A DNA stretch of 64,000 nt from Actinocatenispora sp963815125 (GCA_963815125.1 CAWFFM010000006.1:105499-169498), one strand, 5' to 3'. Shown: positions 27,216 to 35,389, numbered from the stretch's first letter. Notes: generated from the sequence alone by a model not told the origin. Numbers and translations are program-made.

Positions 27216-27305
27216 GCCACCTCCCGGTAGGTCACTGTCCCGTGCACTATGACCAACGGCTCGGAGGCCCTAGCGGACCGGGGTGCTCGCGACGTCCCCG
27301 GGGCA

Positions 27306-28106
27306 TCAGCGCGGCACCTGGGCAGCGGACAGGGCGACCGAACCGTGGTACGCCGGCAACTTCACGTCCGTCTCTCCCTTGACGTCGTAGCCGAGTCCCC
27401 AGTCGGCGACAGCGGCCTGATAGGCCCGTACGCCGGGCGACGCGTCCAGCGCAGCCCGCATCCGACGCTCATCACCGATGGCAACCACCCGGAACGGTGG
27501 CGAGAACACCTGGCCGGACAGCAACAGGGTGTTGCCGACGCAGCGTACCGCGCTGGTCGAAATCACCCGGACGTTCATGATCGTCATCGCTTCGGCGCCG
27601 CCCACCCACAGCGCGTTCACCACGGCCTGGACGTCCTGCTGATGGACGACCACGTCGTCGGCGCTGGCGCCGGCGGGCAGCGCCCGGTCCGGTCGGCGCG
27701 GCGCGTCGTCGAGCACCACGGCCAGTCCGGGGCCGTGCACCGCGGTCAGTCCGGCCGCCGCCCGGCTGGCCCGGTACCGGTTCTGCTGGCCGCGGATCCG
27801 GGCGTCGGAACGACCCTGCCGGGTGGTGTCCGCGTCGACCTGCCCGCGCAGGCCGGCGGCCTGCTGCTCGGCCCGGCTCAGATCGACCTTGCGCTGCCCG
27901 ATAGCGTCGCTGAGCTGCACCCGGCGGTCCTCCCGGAGTTGGGTGCCGCGGGCAGTTGTGGCCGTGGTCGCGAACAACAGCCCCGCAACGAAGACCACAA
28001 GTGGCACGATAATGGACCAACCGCGTTGACGGCCGGTACGGCGGCGAGGCATCAGGAACCGGGACATCAATCCCGGCTCCCGGTCTGGACTGTTCGTTTC
28101 CGGCAA
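27306..28106 (-). CDS. DUF881 family membrane protein
   Basis: 266 aa using the TTG at 28106 (LPETNSPDREPGLMSRF), which has an AAGGAGG run 4 nt upstream; ATG 28067 is the alternative and has a poorer site. One membrane helix (WSIIVPLVVFVAGLLFATTA) is followed by a coiled-coil stretch (RRVQLSDAIGQRKVDLSRAE) and the DUF881 domain. This includes HGPGLAVVLDDAP, VVHQQDVQAVVNALW and GAEAMTIMNVRVI. DUF881 proteins sit with division genes in actinobacteria and firmicutes and have no proven activity. It is divergent from crgA across 65 bp, suggesting a shared promoter region. Confidence 0.88.
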   Translation of the reverse strand: MPETNSPDREPGLMSRFLMPRRRTGRQRGWSIIVPLVVFVAGLLFATTATTARGTQLREDRRVQLSDAIGQRKVDLSRAEQQAAGLRGQVDADTTRQGRSDARIRGQQNRYRASRAAAGLTAVHGPGLAVVLDDAPRRPDRALPAGASADDVVVHQQDVQAVVNALWVGGAEAMTIMNVRVISTSAVRCVGNTLLLSGQVFSPPFRVVAIGDERRMRAALDASPGVRAYQAAVADWGLGYDVKGETDVKLPAYHGSVALSAAQVPR

Positions 28107-28171
28107 GCCTCCTCCTTGCGGTCTGCGCGGCCTTGACTACGCTAGCTTCCGGACCCCTGTCAGGAGAGACC

Positions 28172-28441
28172 GTGCCGAAGTCCCGAGTACGTACCAAGAA
28201 GGTTTACACCGCGCCGGCGGAGCTGCGCCCACAGGAGCGTTCCGCTGCGGCGAAGAAGAAGCCCAGTCCGACCTGGGTGCCGGTGACCGCGCTCGCGCTG
28301 ATCGTGGTCGGCATCGGGTGGCTGGTGACGTTCTACCTGTCCAGCGGCCTCTATCCGATCGCCCCGTGGGGCTACTGGAACCTGGCTGTCGGTTTCAGTG
28401 CCCTGGTCGCCAGCCTGCTGGTGTTGTCCCGCTGGCGCTGA
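28172..28441 (+). CDS. crgA: CrgA: cell-division inhibitor/septum regulator
   Basis: 89 aa from GTG 28172 (VPKSRVRTKKVYTAPAELRP), with AGGAG 5 nt upstream. A basic N-terminal part is followed by two membrane helices (VPVTALALIVVGIGWLVTFY and YWNLAVGFSALVASLLVL). CrgA coordinates FtsZ-ring placement and septal wall synthesis. In Streptomyces it delays sporulation septation. The family is usually 85-95 aa, so this copy is full length. It follows the DUF881 gene head to head and is itself followed by a 500-bp gene-poor stretch with DnaA boxes. Confidence 0.95.
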   Translation: MPKSRVRTKKVYTAPAELRPQERSAAAKKKPSPTWVPVTALALIVVGIGWLVTFYLSSGLYPIAPWGYWNLAVGFSALVASLLVLSRWR

Positions 28442-28542
28442 CCCGGGCGTCCCGCCGTACCGCCGCGGGCCGTGGTCCGCGGCGAGATGCGATTCGCCAC
28501 AATCGACGCCTCCCGGCGCCGTGGTGACTTTCTGGTAGAGGG

Positions 28543-28577
28543 TTATCCCCAAGGGTTATCCACACTGTGGATAACCC
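28543..28577. promoter_or_regulatory. Cluster of DnaA boxes forming a 25-bp palindrome
   Basis: Two perfect DnaA boxes, TTATCCACA (28556-28564) and TGTGGATAA (28566-28574), face each other across one C and extend to 12-bp perfect arms (28553-28577). A third near-match, TTATCCCCA, lies at 28543-28551. Three boxes in 32 bp are far above chance at this GC content. They are too few for an actinobacterial oriC and no dnaA/dnaN is next to them. They may serve as a DnaA titration or regulatory site. Confidence 0.75.
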
Positions 28578-28600
28578 TGCTGGTACATCGGGTGGCTCTG

Positions 28601-28614
28601 GGTAAGCGCTTACC
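28601..28614. promoter_or_regulatory. Perfect 14-bp palindrome GGTAAGCGCTTACC
   Basis: The core AAGCGCTT with a central CG is the usual shape of LacI/GalR-family operators. It lies 24 bp right of the DnaA-box palindrome and about 330 bp before the DUF397 gene. No LacI-type regulator is encoded in the window, so any binder would act in trans. The remainder of 28442-28946 shows no convincing gene. Confidence 0.5.
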
Positions 28615-28946
28615 TGGCTCATTCGAACGCCACCTGAGTGCACGTGATCTATGTCATAGCTTCCCCAACGCCGGCCGTACGGCCCTCGTACGGCCGGGCC
28701 GGCACCGGGCGTACCGGCAGGATCACGGCGGCGGGGATGATGGCACCCGTGGCCGGTATCCCTGACCCGGGACGAGCACCACCGCGTCACACATGGACGT
28801 TCCGGCCGACAGTCTCTACCTTCGGAAGCCAAGAGCAACGGTGTCGTCGCTGGGTGTCCGGAAACGCAAGACTCCACCGGATCGGCCAGAACCGACCGAC
28901 CATCGCGCCACTGCTTCCTGACTGGACAAAACGGAGGGAATGACCT

Positions 28947-29189
28947 GTGACCGCTGCTGAGCAGTCTCAGAAGAAGGAATGCCCGGACCTCACCGACGCG
29001 GTGTGGCGCGGCAGCGACGTGGAGACCCCGAAGGGCGGTGGCCGGATCGAGGTCGCGTTCGTCGAGGACAAGATCTGCATGCGCAACGGAGAGGACCCGG
29101 ACAGCCCGGTACTGGTCTTCACCAAGGACGAGTGGGACGCGTTCGTGGAAGGCGCCAAGGACGGCGAGTTCGACCTGCCCATGCGCTGA
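28947..29189 (+). CDS. DUF397 family protein (divergent copy)
   Basis: 80 aa from GTG 28947, with GGAGGG 7 nt upstream. The DUF397 layout is present: LTDAVWRGSDVETPKGGGRI then EVAFVEDKICMRNGEDPD, followed by PVLVFTKDEWDAFVEGAKDG. It is far more diverged than the four tandem copies at 58-59 kb and has no XRE partner next to it. DUF397 proteins usually accompany an XRE/Scr1 regulator and modulate development or antibiotic production. A stand-alone copy is common in actinomycetes. It converges on a thiolase gene across a strong hairpin. Confidence 0.85.
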   Translation: MTAAEQSQKKECPDLTDAVWRGSDVETPKGGGRIEVAFVEDKICMRNGEDPDSPVLVFTKDEWDAFVEGAKDGEFDLPMR

Positions 29190-29202
29190 GCAGACGTACG
29201 GC

Positions 29203-29229
29203 TCCGGGCCGGCGCGACACCGGCCCGGA
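29203..29229. terminator. Two-way terminator hairpin
   Basis: TCCGGGCCGG (29203-29212) and CCGGCCCGGA (29220-29229) form a perfect 10-bp stem with a 7-nt loop between the convergent DUF397 and thiolase stops. There is no T-run. Confidence 0.6.
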
Positions 29230-29236
29230 CGCACGA

Positions 29237-30412
29237 TCAGGACAGCAGTTCGAGGATGGTGGCGTTCGCCATCCCCCCGCCCTCACACATGGTCTGCAGG
29301 CCGTAGCGGATACCGTCGGCTCGCATCTGCGACAGCAGCGTGCACATGATCCGGGCGCCAGAACCACCGAGCGGGTGCCCGAGCGCGATGGCACCACCAC
29401 GCGGGTTGACCCGCTCGGCAGGCGCGCCGGTCTCGGCCAGCCAGGCCAGCGGTACCGGCGCGAACGCCTCATTCACCTCGAACACGCCGATGTCGCCGAT
29501 GCCGAGGCCGCTGCGTGCCAGTACCTTCCGGGTCGCGGGCATCGGGGCGGTGAGCATCATCACCGGATCGGCGCCGGCCAGGGCGGTGGCATGTACCCGG
29601 GCCAGCGGGGTCAGGCCCAGTTCCTGCGCCTTCTCGCTGGTGGTGATCAGCAGGGCGGCGGAGCCGTCCGAGATCTGCGAAGCATTCCCGGCGGTCACCA
29701 CACCGTCCGGCCGGAACGGGGTCGGCAGATCGGCAAGTTTGGCCAGTGAGGTGTCCCGACGGATGCCCTCGTCCGCGGTGAGCGTGCCACCGTCGATCTC
29801 GACCGGCACGATCTCGTCCCCGAACAGCCCGGCGTCCTGCGCCTTCGCCGCCTTGGCGTGGCTGGCCAGCGCGTACTCGTCGAGCTGGGTGCGGCTGAAG
29901 CCCCACTGCGCCGCCATCATCTCGGCGCCGACACCCTGGTTGAAGGGCAGCGGACCGTCCACGACACCAGGACGCCCCGCGTAGCGGGCCACCACCCGCT
30001 CGCCGAAGGGCGTGCCGACGTCGTGCCCGACCGACGACCCCATCGGCACCCGCGTCATGGCCTCGACCCCACCTGCCACCACCAGGTCACACTGGCCGCT
30101 CACCACGGCGGCAGCGGCGAAATGCACCGCCTGCTGGCTGGAGCCGCACTGCCGGTCGATGCTGGTGCCCGGGATCGACTCGGGCCAGTCCGCGGCCAGT
30201 ACGGCATTGCGGGCAATGTTCCACGACTGCTCACCGACCTGGCTCACACAGCCCCAGATCACGTCGTCGATGCGGGTCGGATCCACCCCGGTGCGCTCGG
30301 CGAGCGCAGTCAGTACCCGCGCCGACAGATCGACCGGATGCACTCCGGCCAGGCTTCCCTTGCGCCGCCCCACGGGGGTGCGTACGGCTCCGACAATGAC
30401 CGCGTCACGCAT
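29237..30412 (-). CDS. Thiolase (acetyl-CoA C-acyltransferase)
   Basis: 391 aa, full family length. Active-site residues: the acyl-carrying Cys in IDRQCGSSQQAVHF (about residue 87), the His in GGAIALGHPLGGSGAR, and the second Cys in MCEGGGMANATI. NEAFAPVPLAWL is the usual NEAF motif. It either splits 3-ketoacyl-CoA in beta-oxidation or condenses two acyl-CoAs. The longer side chain-binding loop typical of acetoacetyl-CoA-only enzymes cannot be judged here. A palindrome lies directly at its start codon. Confidence 0.93.
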   Translation of the reverse strand: MRDAVIVGAVRTPVGRRKGSLAGVHPVDLSARVLTALAERTGVDPTRIDDVIWGCVSQVGEQSWNIARNAVLAADWPESIPGTSIDRQCGSSQQAVHFAAAAVVSGQCDLVVAGGVEAMTRVPMGSSVGHDVGTPFGERVVARYAGRPGVVDGPLPFNQGVGAEMMAAQWGFSRTQLDEYALASHAKAAKAQDAGLFGDEIVPVEIDGGTLTADEGIRRDTSLAKLADLPTPFRPDGVVTAGNASQISDGSAALLITTSEKAQELGLTPLARVHATALAGADPVMMLTAPMPATRKVLARSGLGIGDIGVFEVNEAFAPVPLAWLAETGAPAERVNPRGGAIALGHPLGGSGARIMCTLLSQMRADGIRYGLQTMCEGGGMANATILELLS

Positions 30413-30414
30413 GT

Positions 30415-30430
30415 GTTACTCCCGAGTAGC
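30415..30430 (-). promoter_or_regulatory. Palindrome GTTACTCCCGAGTAGC at thiolase start
   Basis: Seven-bp arms with one mismatch around CC, 2 bp upstream of the ATG at 30412. This symmetry (TACTCnnGAGTA) suits a TetR-family dimer. A protein bound here would block the promoter or initiation of the thiolase. The rest of 30431-30599 is the divergent promoter region to the PH-domain gene. Confidence 0.5.
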
Positions 30431-30599
30431 CTGTTTGTCTGGAAGCTTACCCCTCCCGTGCCGCGGCGCGGTCCCACGCGTACCGGACGGCGTCGATGCT
30501 CGACCGCCCGGTGCGGTAGCGGCACACTGGATGCATGTGTCTGTATGCCGTGAGCCCAGCGCTCCACAGCACCCACGGCCCGGCGACGGAGCCGGCACG

Positions 30600-31169
30600 A
30601 TGACCGTTCCGGGCGATCCGTACCAGGTACGGCCGGGTGCACCGGATGCCAGCGGTACGACCGGCACTCGTCCGGCCCCGTCCCCGGTGCCGACCGGCCC
30701 GGGGCAGTGGCGGGTACGACGTGTGCTCACGGTGCTGAAGGCGGTCGGTGCTGCCCTGTTCGCCGCCGCCGGGCTGTGGAATGCTCCGGACCCGGGCGCG
30801 CTGGCCATCGGCCTGGGCGGTGCGCTGATACTGCTCGCCCTCGTCGTACGGGACCTGGTGGCCGGCGTACGGCTGACCGCCGACCATACCGGCGTCACCG
30901 TGGTGACCGGCTACGCGAACCGCCACCATGTGCCGTGGTCGTCGGTCGTACGGATACGGGTGGACCGCCGTAGCCGGTTCGGCCTGCACAGCGAGCTGGT
31001 CGAGGTGGACTGCGGCGACGATCTGTACCTGTTCAGCGCCAACGAACTCGGCGCGCCATGCGAGGAGGTCGTCGCCACCCTGACCGCGCTGTGGGAACAG
31101 GCCGGAACCGGGCCGTCAGCCGACCAGCATGGCGGTGCGGCCGACCGTGAGCAGGAGGAGGACCAGTAG
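30600..31169 (+). CDS. PH-domain (bPH_6-like) membrane protein
   Basis: 189 aa from ATG 30600. A disordered Pro/Gly-rich N-terminus of 50 residues is followed by two membrane helices (VLKAVGAALFAAAGLW and AIGLGGALILLALVVRDLVA). Then a bacterial PH-like domain, VRLTADHTGVTVVTGYANRH through YLFSANELGAP. These proteins are common in actinobacteria and have no firm function. Its last 54 bp overlap, tail to tail, the 3' end of the rhomboid gene, so the acidic C-terminal tail (GGAADREQEEDQ) is coded opposite the last membrane helix of the protease. Confidence 0.82.
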   Translation: MTVPGDPYQVRPGAPDASGTTGTRPAPSPVPTGPGQWRVRRVLTVLKAVGAALFAAAGLWNAPDPGALAIGLGGALILLALVVRDLVAGVRLTADHTGVTVVTGYANRHHVPWSSVVRIRVDRRSRFGLHSELVEVDCGDDLYLFSANELGAPCEEVVATLTALWEQAGTGPSADQHGGAADREQEEDQ

Positions 31170-31997
31170 CACCCCGCCGGTCACCGCGACCTGGACCCGG
31201 GTGCGGTACTGCTGCGGCGCATAGGCCAACCCCGCCCCGAGCGCGGCGCCGGTGATCAACCCACCCACGTGACCGAGGATCGAGATGCCCGGCACCAGGA
31301 AGGTGAACGCCAGGTTGATCACGATCAGTACGACCACGCTGGAACTGGACAGGCCCAGCTTGCGGTTGATGAAGAACAGCGCGGCGAACAGGCCGAAGAC
31401 CGCCGTGGAGGCGCCGCCGGAGAGCCCACCGCCGAGCAGGTAACAGGCGACATTGCCGCCCAGACCGCACACGAAGTAGAGGGCCAGGAACCGGGCCGAC
31501 CCGAGCGCGCGTTCCAGGTAGCGGCCGATGATCCACAGCACCCACATGTTCATCGCCAGGTGCAGGATGCTGAAGTGCACGAACATCGCGGTGACCAGGC
31601 GCCAGTATTCGCCGGACGCGATCGCCGGCGCGTAGACACCCAACTTGATCTCCAGGCCGGTCACCGCACCGGCCAGCAGGCTGCCACCGCTGCCGATCGC
31701 GGCGCCCACCCCACCACCGACCAGGATCAGGATGTACACGATCACATTGGCGGCGATCAGCCCGATGGTGGCGTAACCGCGACCCCCGCCGGTGGCACCG
31801 CCGAACGCGGTGCGGGGCTGCCGTACGGTGCGGGCCCCGGCATTGACGCATTCCGGGCACTGGAAGCCGACCGACGCCTCGTTCATGCAGTCCGGACAGA
31901 TCGGGCGATTGCACCGGGTGCAGCGGACGTAGGTCTCACGCCCGGTGTGGCGGTAACAGACCGGGACCGACGGGCTGCCCGTCTGCTGGTCCGTCAT
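31116..31997 (-). CDS. Rhomboid family serine protease with N-terminal zinc finger
   Basis: 293 aa, AGGAGG 4-5 nt before the ATG. Residues 14-50 have a Cys/His zinc-finger of B-box type (CYRHTGRETYVRCTRCNRPI then CPDC and CPEC). Six membrane helices follow. The catalytic pair is intact: Ser in GGASTAVFGL and His in LGHVGGLITG. HFSILHLAMNMWVLW supplies the conserved Asn/His of helix 2. It cleaves membrane proteins inside the bilayer. Substrates are unknown. It is followed by a cyclophilin gene upstream on the same strand. Confidence 0.93.
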   Translation of the reverse strand: MTDQQTGSPSVPVCYRHTGRETYVRCTRCNRPICPDCMNEASVGFQCPECVNAGARTVRQPRTAFGGATGGGRGYATIGLIAANVIVYILILVGGGVGAAIGSGGSLLAGAVTGLEIKLGVYAPAIASGEYWRLVTAMFVHFSILHLAMNMWVLWIIGRYLERALGSARFLALYFVCGLGGNVACYLLGGGLSGGASTAVFGLFAALFFINRKLGLSSSSVVVLIVINLAFTFLVPGISILGHVGGLITGAALGAGLAYAPQQYRTRVQVAVTGGVLLVLLLLTVGRTAMLVG

Positions 31998-32111
31998 GCC
32001 GCCTCCTGCCGATGCCGATGCCGATGGGCCTCAAGCATGCCGCACCGGGCGACCGAACCGCTCGGCCGCCCGGTGCGGAACTGCACAACCCACGCGCGCG
32101 GGCTGCCGGCA

Positions 32112-32636
32112 CTACTCCTTGACGATCTCGATCCGCTCGATGACCTGGTCCTTCACCGGCTTGTCGCCCGCTCCGGTCTGGGTCGTACCGATCGCGTCGA
32201 CGACCTTCTGCGACTCCGGGTCGTCCACCGCACCGAAGATCGTGTGCTTGTTGTCCAGCCAGCTGGTCGCACCGGTGGTGATGAAGAACTGTGAACCGTT
32301 GGTGTTCGCACCCGAGTTCGCCATCGCCAGCAGGTACGGGCGGTTGAACCGCAGATCGGGGTGGAATTCGTCCTCGAACTTGTAGCCTGGGCCGCCGAAG
32401 CCCTGTCCGAGCGGATCCCCACCCTGGATCATGAAACCGTCGATCACCCGGTGGAAGACCGTGTTGTTGTAGAGCGGCCCTTTGCCCGGTTCATTGGTGG
32501 CCGGGTCGGTCCAGGCCTTGGAACCGTCGGCGAGCCCGACGAAGTTCTGCACCGTCTTCGGCGCGTGGTTCGGAAACAGTTCCGCACGGATCGCGCCGGC
32601 GTTGGTGTGCAGTATGGCGTACAGCTTCTCGGCCAT
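32112..32636 (-). CDS. Cyclophilin-type peptidyl-prolyl isomerase
   Basis: 174 aa from ATG 32636, with AGGAGG 4 nt upstream. Core motifs VFHRVIDGFMIQGGD, NTNGSQFFIT and WLDNKHTIFG contain the active Arg, Phe, Gln and His residues of cyclophilin A-type isomerases. There is no signal peptide, so it acts in the cytoplasm on proline bonds of folding proteins. This copy near the rhomboid and crgA region is conserved in actinomycetes (PpiA type). Probably essential housekeeping, monocistronic or in front of the rhomboid gene. Confidence 0.95.
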   Translation of the reverse strand: MAEKLYAILHTNAGAIRAELFPNHAPKTVQNFVGLADGSKAWTDPATNEPGKGPLYNNTVFHRVIDGFMIQGGDPLGQGFGGPGYKFEDEFHPDLRFNRPYLLAMANSGANTNGSQFFITTGATSWLDNKHTIFGAVDDPESQKVVDAIGTTQTGAGDKPVKDQVIERIEIVKE

Positions 32637-32749
32637 CAGTCCTCCTTGCCTGGTGGTGGCCAATCACGCAATCGTCGCATGCCGGCGTTTGGGTAGTACG
32701 GCGGTAGGGCAACAGGCAGGATGAGGTAAAGAAATTAGGGGGTGGGACT

Positions 32750-33592
32750 GTGTCCCTGCGTCGGCGCGTGACGAAGACACGTGCGCAGCAGTTCGGAGAT
32801 GAGTTGTCGGACGGGTTCGGGCACCTCCGGTCCGCGGCCGTGATCGCGGCGGAGCGCGCCGCCGAGGTGGTGGCGCCCAGGGTCGACACGGCCCGGGATG
32901 CGTTGACACCGCGGGTCGAGGCGGCCCGGGACGTACTGGCCCCACGGGTCGGTGCCGCCCGGGACATGGTCGGGCCCAGGGTCGAAGCGGCGCGTTCCGC
33001 GGCGACCAGGTCCTGGGACAGCACCATCGAAGCGGTTGCACCGGTGGTCATAGCGGCTCGTCGCGCCAGCGAAGAGGCCCGCAAGCACGCCGGCAAGGCC
33101 GAGAAGCGCACCCGTAAGGCACGGAAGGAAGCCCGTAGCCGGGCCAGGTACACGGCTCTCGCGATCCGCGGCGAGCACGAGAAGCGCCGTCGGTGGCCGT
33201 GGGTGATGGGTGCCCTGGCGCTCGGTGCCGCGGCCGGTGCGATCGGTGTCGTGGTCTCCCGCCGCTCCACACCGGAGTGGGAGGAGTACGAGCCCGAGCA
33301 CGAGTTCGCCGTTCCGGGCGCCACGGACGCCACCGCCTCGGAGAGTCCGGCGGCAGTGGCCAAGGAGAAGGCGGCCACGGCCGTACACGCGGTGAAGGAG
33401 AAGGCTTCCGGCGCCGTCGATGCGGCAAAGGGCAAGCTGGCCAGCACCGGTGAGAAGGCAGCCGAGAAGTCCGCGGTGAAGGCCGACCAGGCGGCGGTGA
33501 AGGCCGATCAGGCCGCCGAAACCGCACGGAAGGCACAGGTCGACACCGGTAAGAACGCCCGGCCCTCGACCAACGGGCACGGCAAGGCCTGA
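32750..33592 (+). CDS. DUF5324-like membrane protein with apolipoprotein-like helical repeats
   Basis: 280 aa from GTG 32750 after a GGGGGTGGG purine run. Residues 30-90 contain four diverged 11-residue repeats of the type APRVDTARDAL / TPRVEAARDVL / APRVGAARDMV, predicted amphipathic helices. A highly basic stretch (ARKHAGKAEKRTRKARKEAR) precedes one membrane helix (WPWVMGALALGAAAGAIGVV). The C-terminal 100 residues are Ala/Lys/Glu coiled coil. Similar proteins in Streptomyces are called DUF5324 or YtxH-like. The helices may lie on the membrane surface. No function known. Confidence 0.75.
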   Translation: MSLRRRVTKTRAQQFGDELSDGFGHLRSAAVIAAERAAEVVAPRVDTARDALTPRVEAARDVLAPRVGAARDMVGPRVEAARSAATRSWDSTIEAVAPVVIAARRASEEARKHAGKAEKRTRKARKEARSRARYTALAIRGEHEKRRRWPWVMGALALGAAAGAIGVVVSRRSTPEWEEYEPEHEFAVPGATDATASESPAAVAKEKAATAVHAVKEKASGAVDAAKGKLASTGEKAAEKSAVKADQAAVKADQAAETARKAQVDTGKNARPSTNGHGKA

Positions 33593-33656
33593 CCGGTTCA
33601 CCATGAACGGGTGGTCCGCGCGCATCGGCGTGGGCCGCCCGTTCCGGCTGTCCGGT

Positions 33657-33700
33657 CCGGACCGTGGTTCCGCTCCCCCACCCGGCGGGCCACGGTCCGG
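33657..33700. terminator. Hairpin between convergent DUF5324-like and corA genes
   Basis: CCGGACCGTGG (33657-33667) pairs perfectly with CCACGGTCCGG (33690-33700), an 11-bp stem with a 22-nt loop, between stops at 33592 and 33714. Confidence 0.55.
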
Positions 33701-33713
33701 CGTCGCGCTGCGG

Positions 33714-34841
33714 TTACAACCAGCCCGACCGACGGAAGATCCGGTACAGGAAGATGCAGATCACCAGAATGACGACGAGCACGACCGGGTAGCTGTACGC
33801 CCAGTTCAGCTCCGGCATGTGCCGGAAGTTCATCCCGTAGATCCCGGCGATGGCGGTCGGCACCGCGAGGATGGCCGCCCAGGCGGCGATCTTGCGCATG
33901 TCGTTGTTCATGTCGACCGACAGCTGAGCCAGCCGGGCCTGCAGGATCGAATTGAGCAGATCGTCGAACGTGACCACCTGCTCCACCGTGCGGGACAGGT
34001 GGTCGGCGACGTCGCGGATGTAGCGGCGGATCTCGCTCGGTACGCCCGGGATCCGGCCGCTGACCAGGGCGTCCAGTGGCCGCGACAGCGGTACGACGGC
34101 CCGCTTGAACTCGACCAGTTCGCGCTTGAGCTGGTAGAGGCGCTGGATCCGGCCACCACCACCGCGGCCGAAGACCCCCGCCTCCATCTCGTCGATGTCC
34201 TGCTCGATGGCGGCGGCGACATCCAGGTAGAGGTCGACGATCCGGTCCACCACCGCGTGGAACACCGCCCACGGCCCCTGGGCGAGCAGTTCGCCCTTGC
34301 CTTCCAGTTCGGTACGGACCGGCGCCAACCGGCACGCGTCGCCGTGCCGGACGGTGATCACGAAGTGCGGCCCGATGAAGAGCATCACGTCGCCGGTCTC
34401 GACGACCTCACTGGTCTCGGTCAGCTCGGCGTGCTCGACGTAGCGTGCGGTACGTACGGCGGCGAAGGTGATCTCGCCGTACCGTTCGACCTTGGGGCGT
34501 TGGTAGGACTTGATGGTGTCCTCGACAGCCAGTTCGTGCAGGTCGAAGGTCTGCGCCAGGTCGGCGAACTCGTCACCGTCCGGCTCGTGCAGGCCCACCC
34601 AGACGAAGGCCTCGTCCCGCTTGCGTGCCTCGGTGAGGGCGTCGGTGTAGTCCCACTGGCCCGGCTGCCGGATGCCATCGATGTACAGCCCGCAGTCCAC
34701 GATGGAGCTGTGCCGGACCCGCGGCGGCCGGGGTGGGGCGACCGAGCCGCCGGTACGGGGAAGGACCTTGGAGACCGCGCGGACCGGGGCGGTGAAGGCC
34801 CTACTCAGTCCGCGCCCGTTTCCCCGGTGCTGGTCTGCCAT
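33714..34841 (-). CDS. corA: CorA-type Mg2+/Co2+ transport protein
   Basis: 375 aa from the ATG at 34841 (MADQHRGNGRGLSRA). The large cytoplasmic part is followed by two C-terminal membrane helices. The selectivity motif GMN is present in IYGMNFRHMPELNW, together with the MPEL loop. The protein ends in a basic tail (LYRIFRRSGWL), all as in CorA pentamers. It moves Mg2+, Co2+ or Ni2+ down its gradient. The upstream region of 659 bp was scanned for an M-box Mg riboswitch and none was recognised. Confidence 0.93.
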   Translation of the reverse strand: MADQHRGNGRGLSRAFTAPVRAVSKVLPRTGGSVAPPRPPRVRHSSIVDCGLYIDGIRQPGQWDYTDALTEARKRDEAFVWVGLHEPDGDEFADLAQTFDLHELAVEDTIKSYQRPKVERYGEITFAAVRTARYVEHAELTETSEVVETGDVMLFIGPHFVITVRHGDACRLAPVRTELEGKGELLAQGPWAVFHAVVDRIVDLYLDVAAAIEQDIDEMEAGVFGRGGGGRIQRLYQLKRELVEFKRAVVPLSRPLDALVSGRIPGVPSEIRRYIRDVADHLSRTVEQVVTFDDLLNSILQARLAQLSVDMNNDMRKIAAWAAILAVPTAIAGIYGMNFRHMPELNWAYSYPVVLVVILVICIFLYRIFRRSGWL

Positions 34842-35270
34842 CGCCGCCCCCTTCCTCTCCTGCCCGTCCCGTGATGTACGGGCCGGGCCGGGCGCCGCGC
34901 GCCGCACTGCGGCTCACGCGGTTGTGCATGTCTGTCACGTTCAGCACGGTCCCGCTCGGCGGGCGGTGCCGGCCGGTGTGGACCCGGCACCGGGTCGGAG
35001 GCCGGGTCGGGCACCGGTCACTTCTCCCGGTTCTCGACTCCGGCACGTCACCTGGTGACCGCACTCTGCTTCGTAACGGCACGGCATGGACGGACACTTC
35101 CGCGCAGCGCTGTGCCCTGCAACGAACGGTGAGTGCGCCAAGCGTACAACCGGGTCATCGGGTGATCCGGGGCCCGGTGGCCGGGGCTTCGCAGCGCACG
35201 TGACCCACGCAACAGGCGCCGGTCGGTTCCGGACCACGCGACGGACCGGAACCCATCTACCCCATAAAGC

Positions 35271-35330
35271 GAGGCGCCGGGTGGGCCACCGGCTACGGGG
35301 GGTTCAGCCGGTGACTCCACCCGGCGCCTC
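35271..35330 (-). terminator. Large double stem-loop downstream of the aminotransferase gene
   Basis: A 14-bp perfect outer stem (35271-35284 with 35317-35330, arm GAGGCGCCGGGTGG) encloses a second 7-bp stem (CACCGGC with GCCGGTG). On the reverse strand GCTTTATGG follows. It lies about 170 bp past the aminotransferase stop, so it may be its terminator. It is unusually large for that job. Confidence 0.5.
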
Positions 35331-35355
35331 CGGGGGCGGGGATAAAGTCTTCAGC

Positions 35356-35389
35356 GCCGCTCCGCAAGTTGGTGCTTACGGACAGCGGC
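35356..35389. other. Second stem-loop in a 659-bp gene-free interval
   Basis: GCCGCT-CCG-C-AAG pairs with CTT-A-CGG-AC-AGCGGC around the loop TTGGTG, with one mismatch and a 2-nt bulge. It lies 25 nt from the larger double hairpin at 35271-35330. The interval 34842-35500 has no convincing protein gene. I could not match it to SRP RNA, tmRNA or a known riboswitch. Confidence 0.4.

Noticed and set aside
28638..28943. 101-codon forward ORF between the DnaA boxes and the DUF397 gene
   Set aside because: No ribosome site, no family motif and Arg/Pro/Thr-rich low-information sequence.
28442..28946. oriC
   Set aside because: Only three DnaA boxes are seen, no AT-rich unwinding region, and no dnaA or dnaN lies beside it. 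Actinobacterial origins carry many more boxes.
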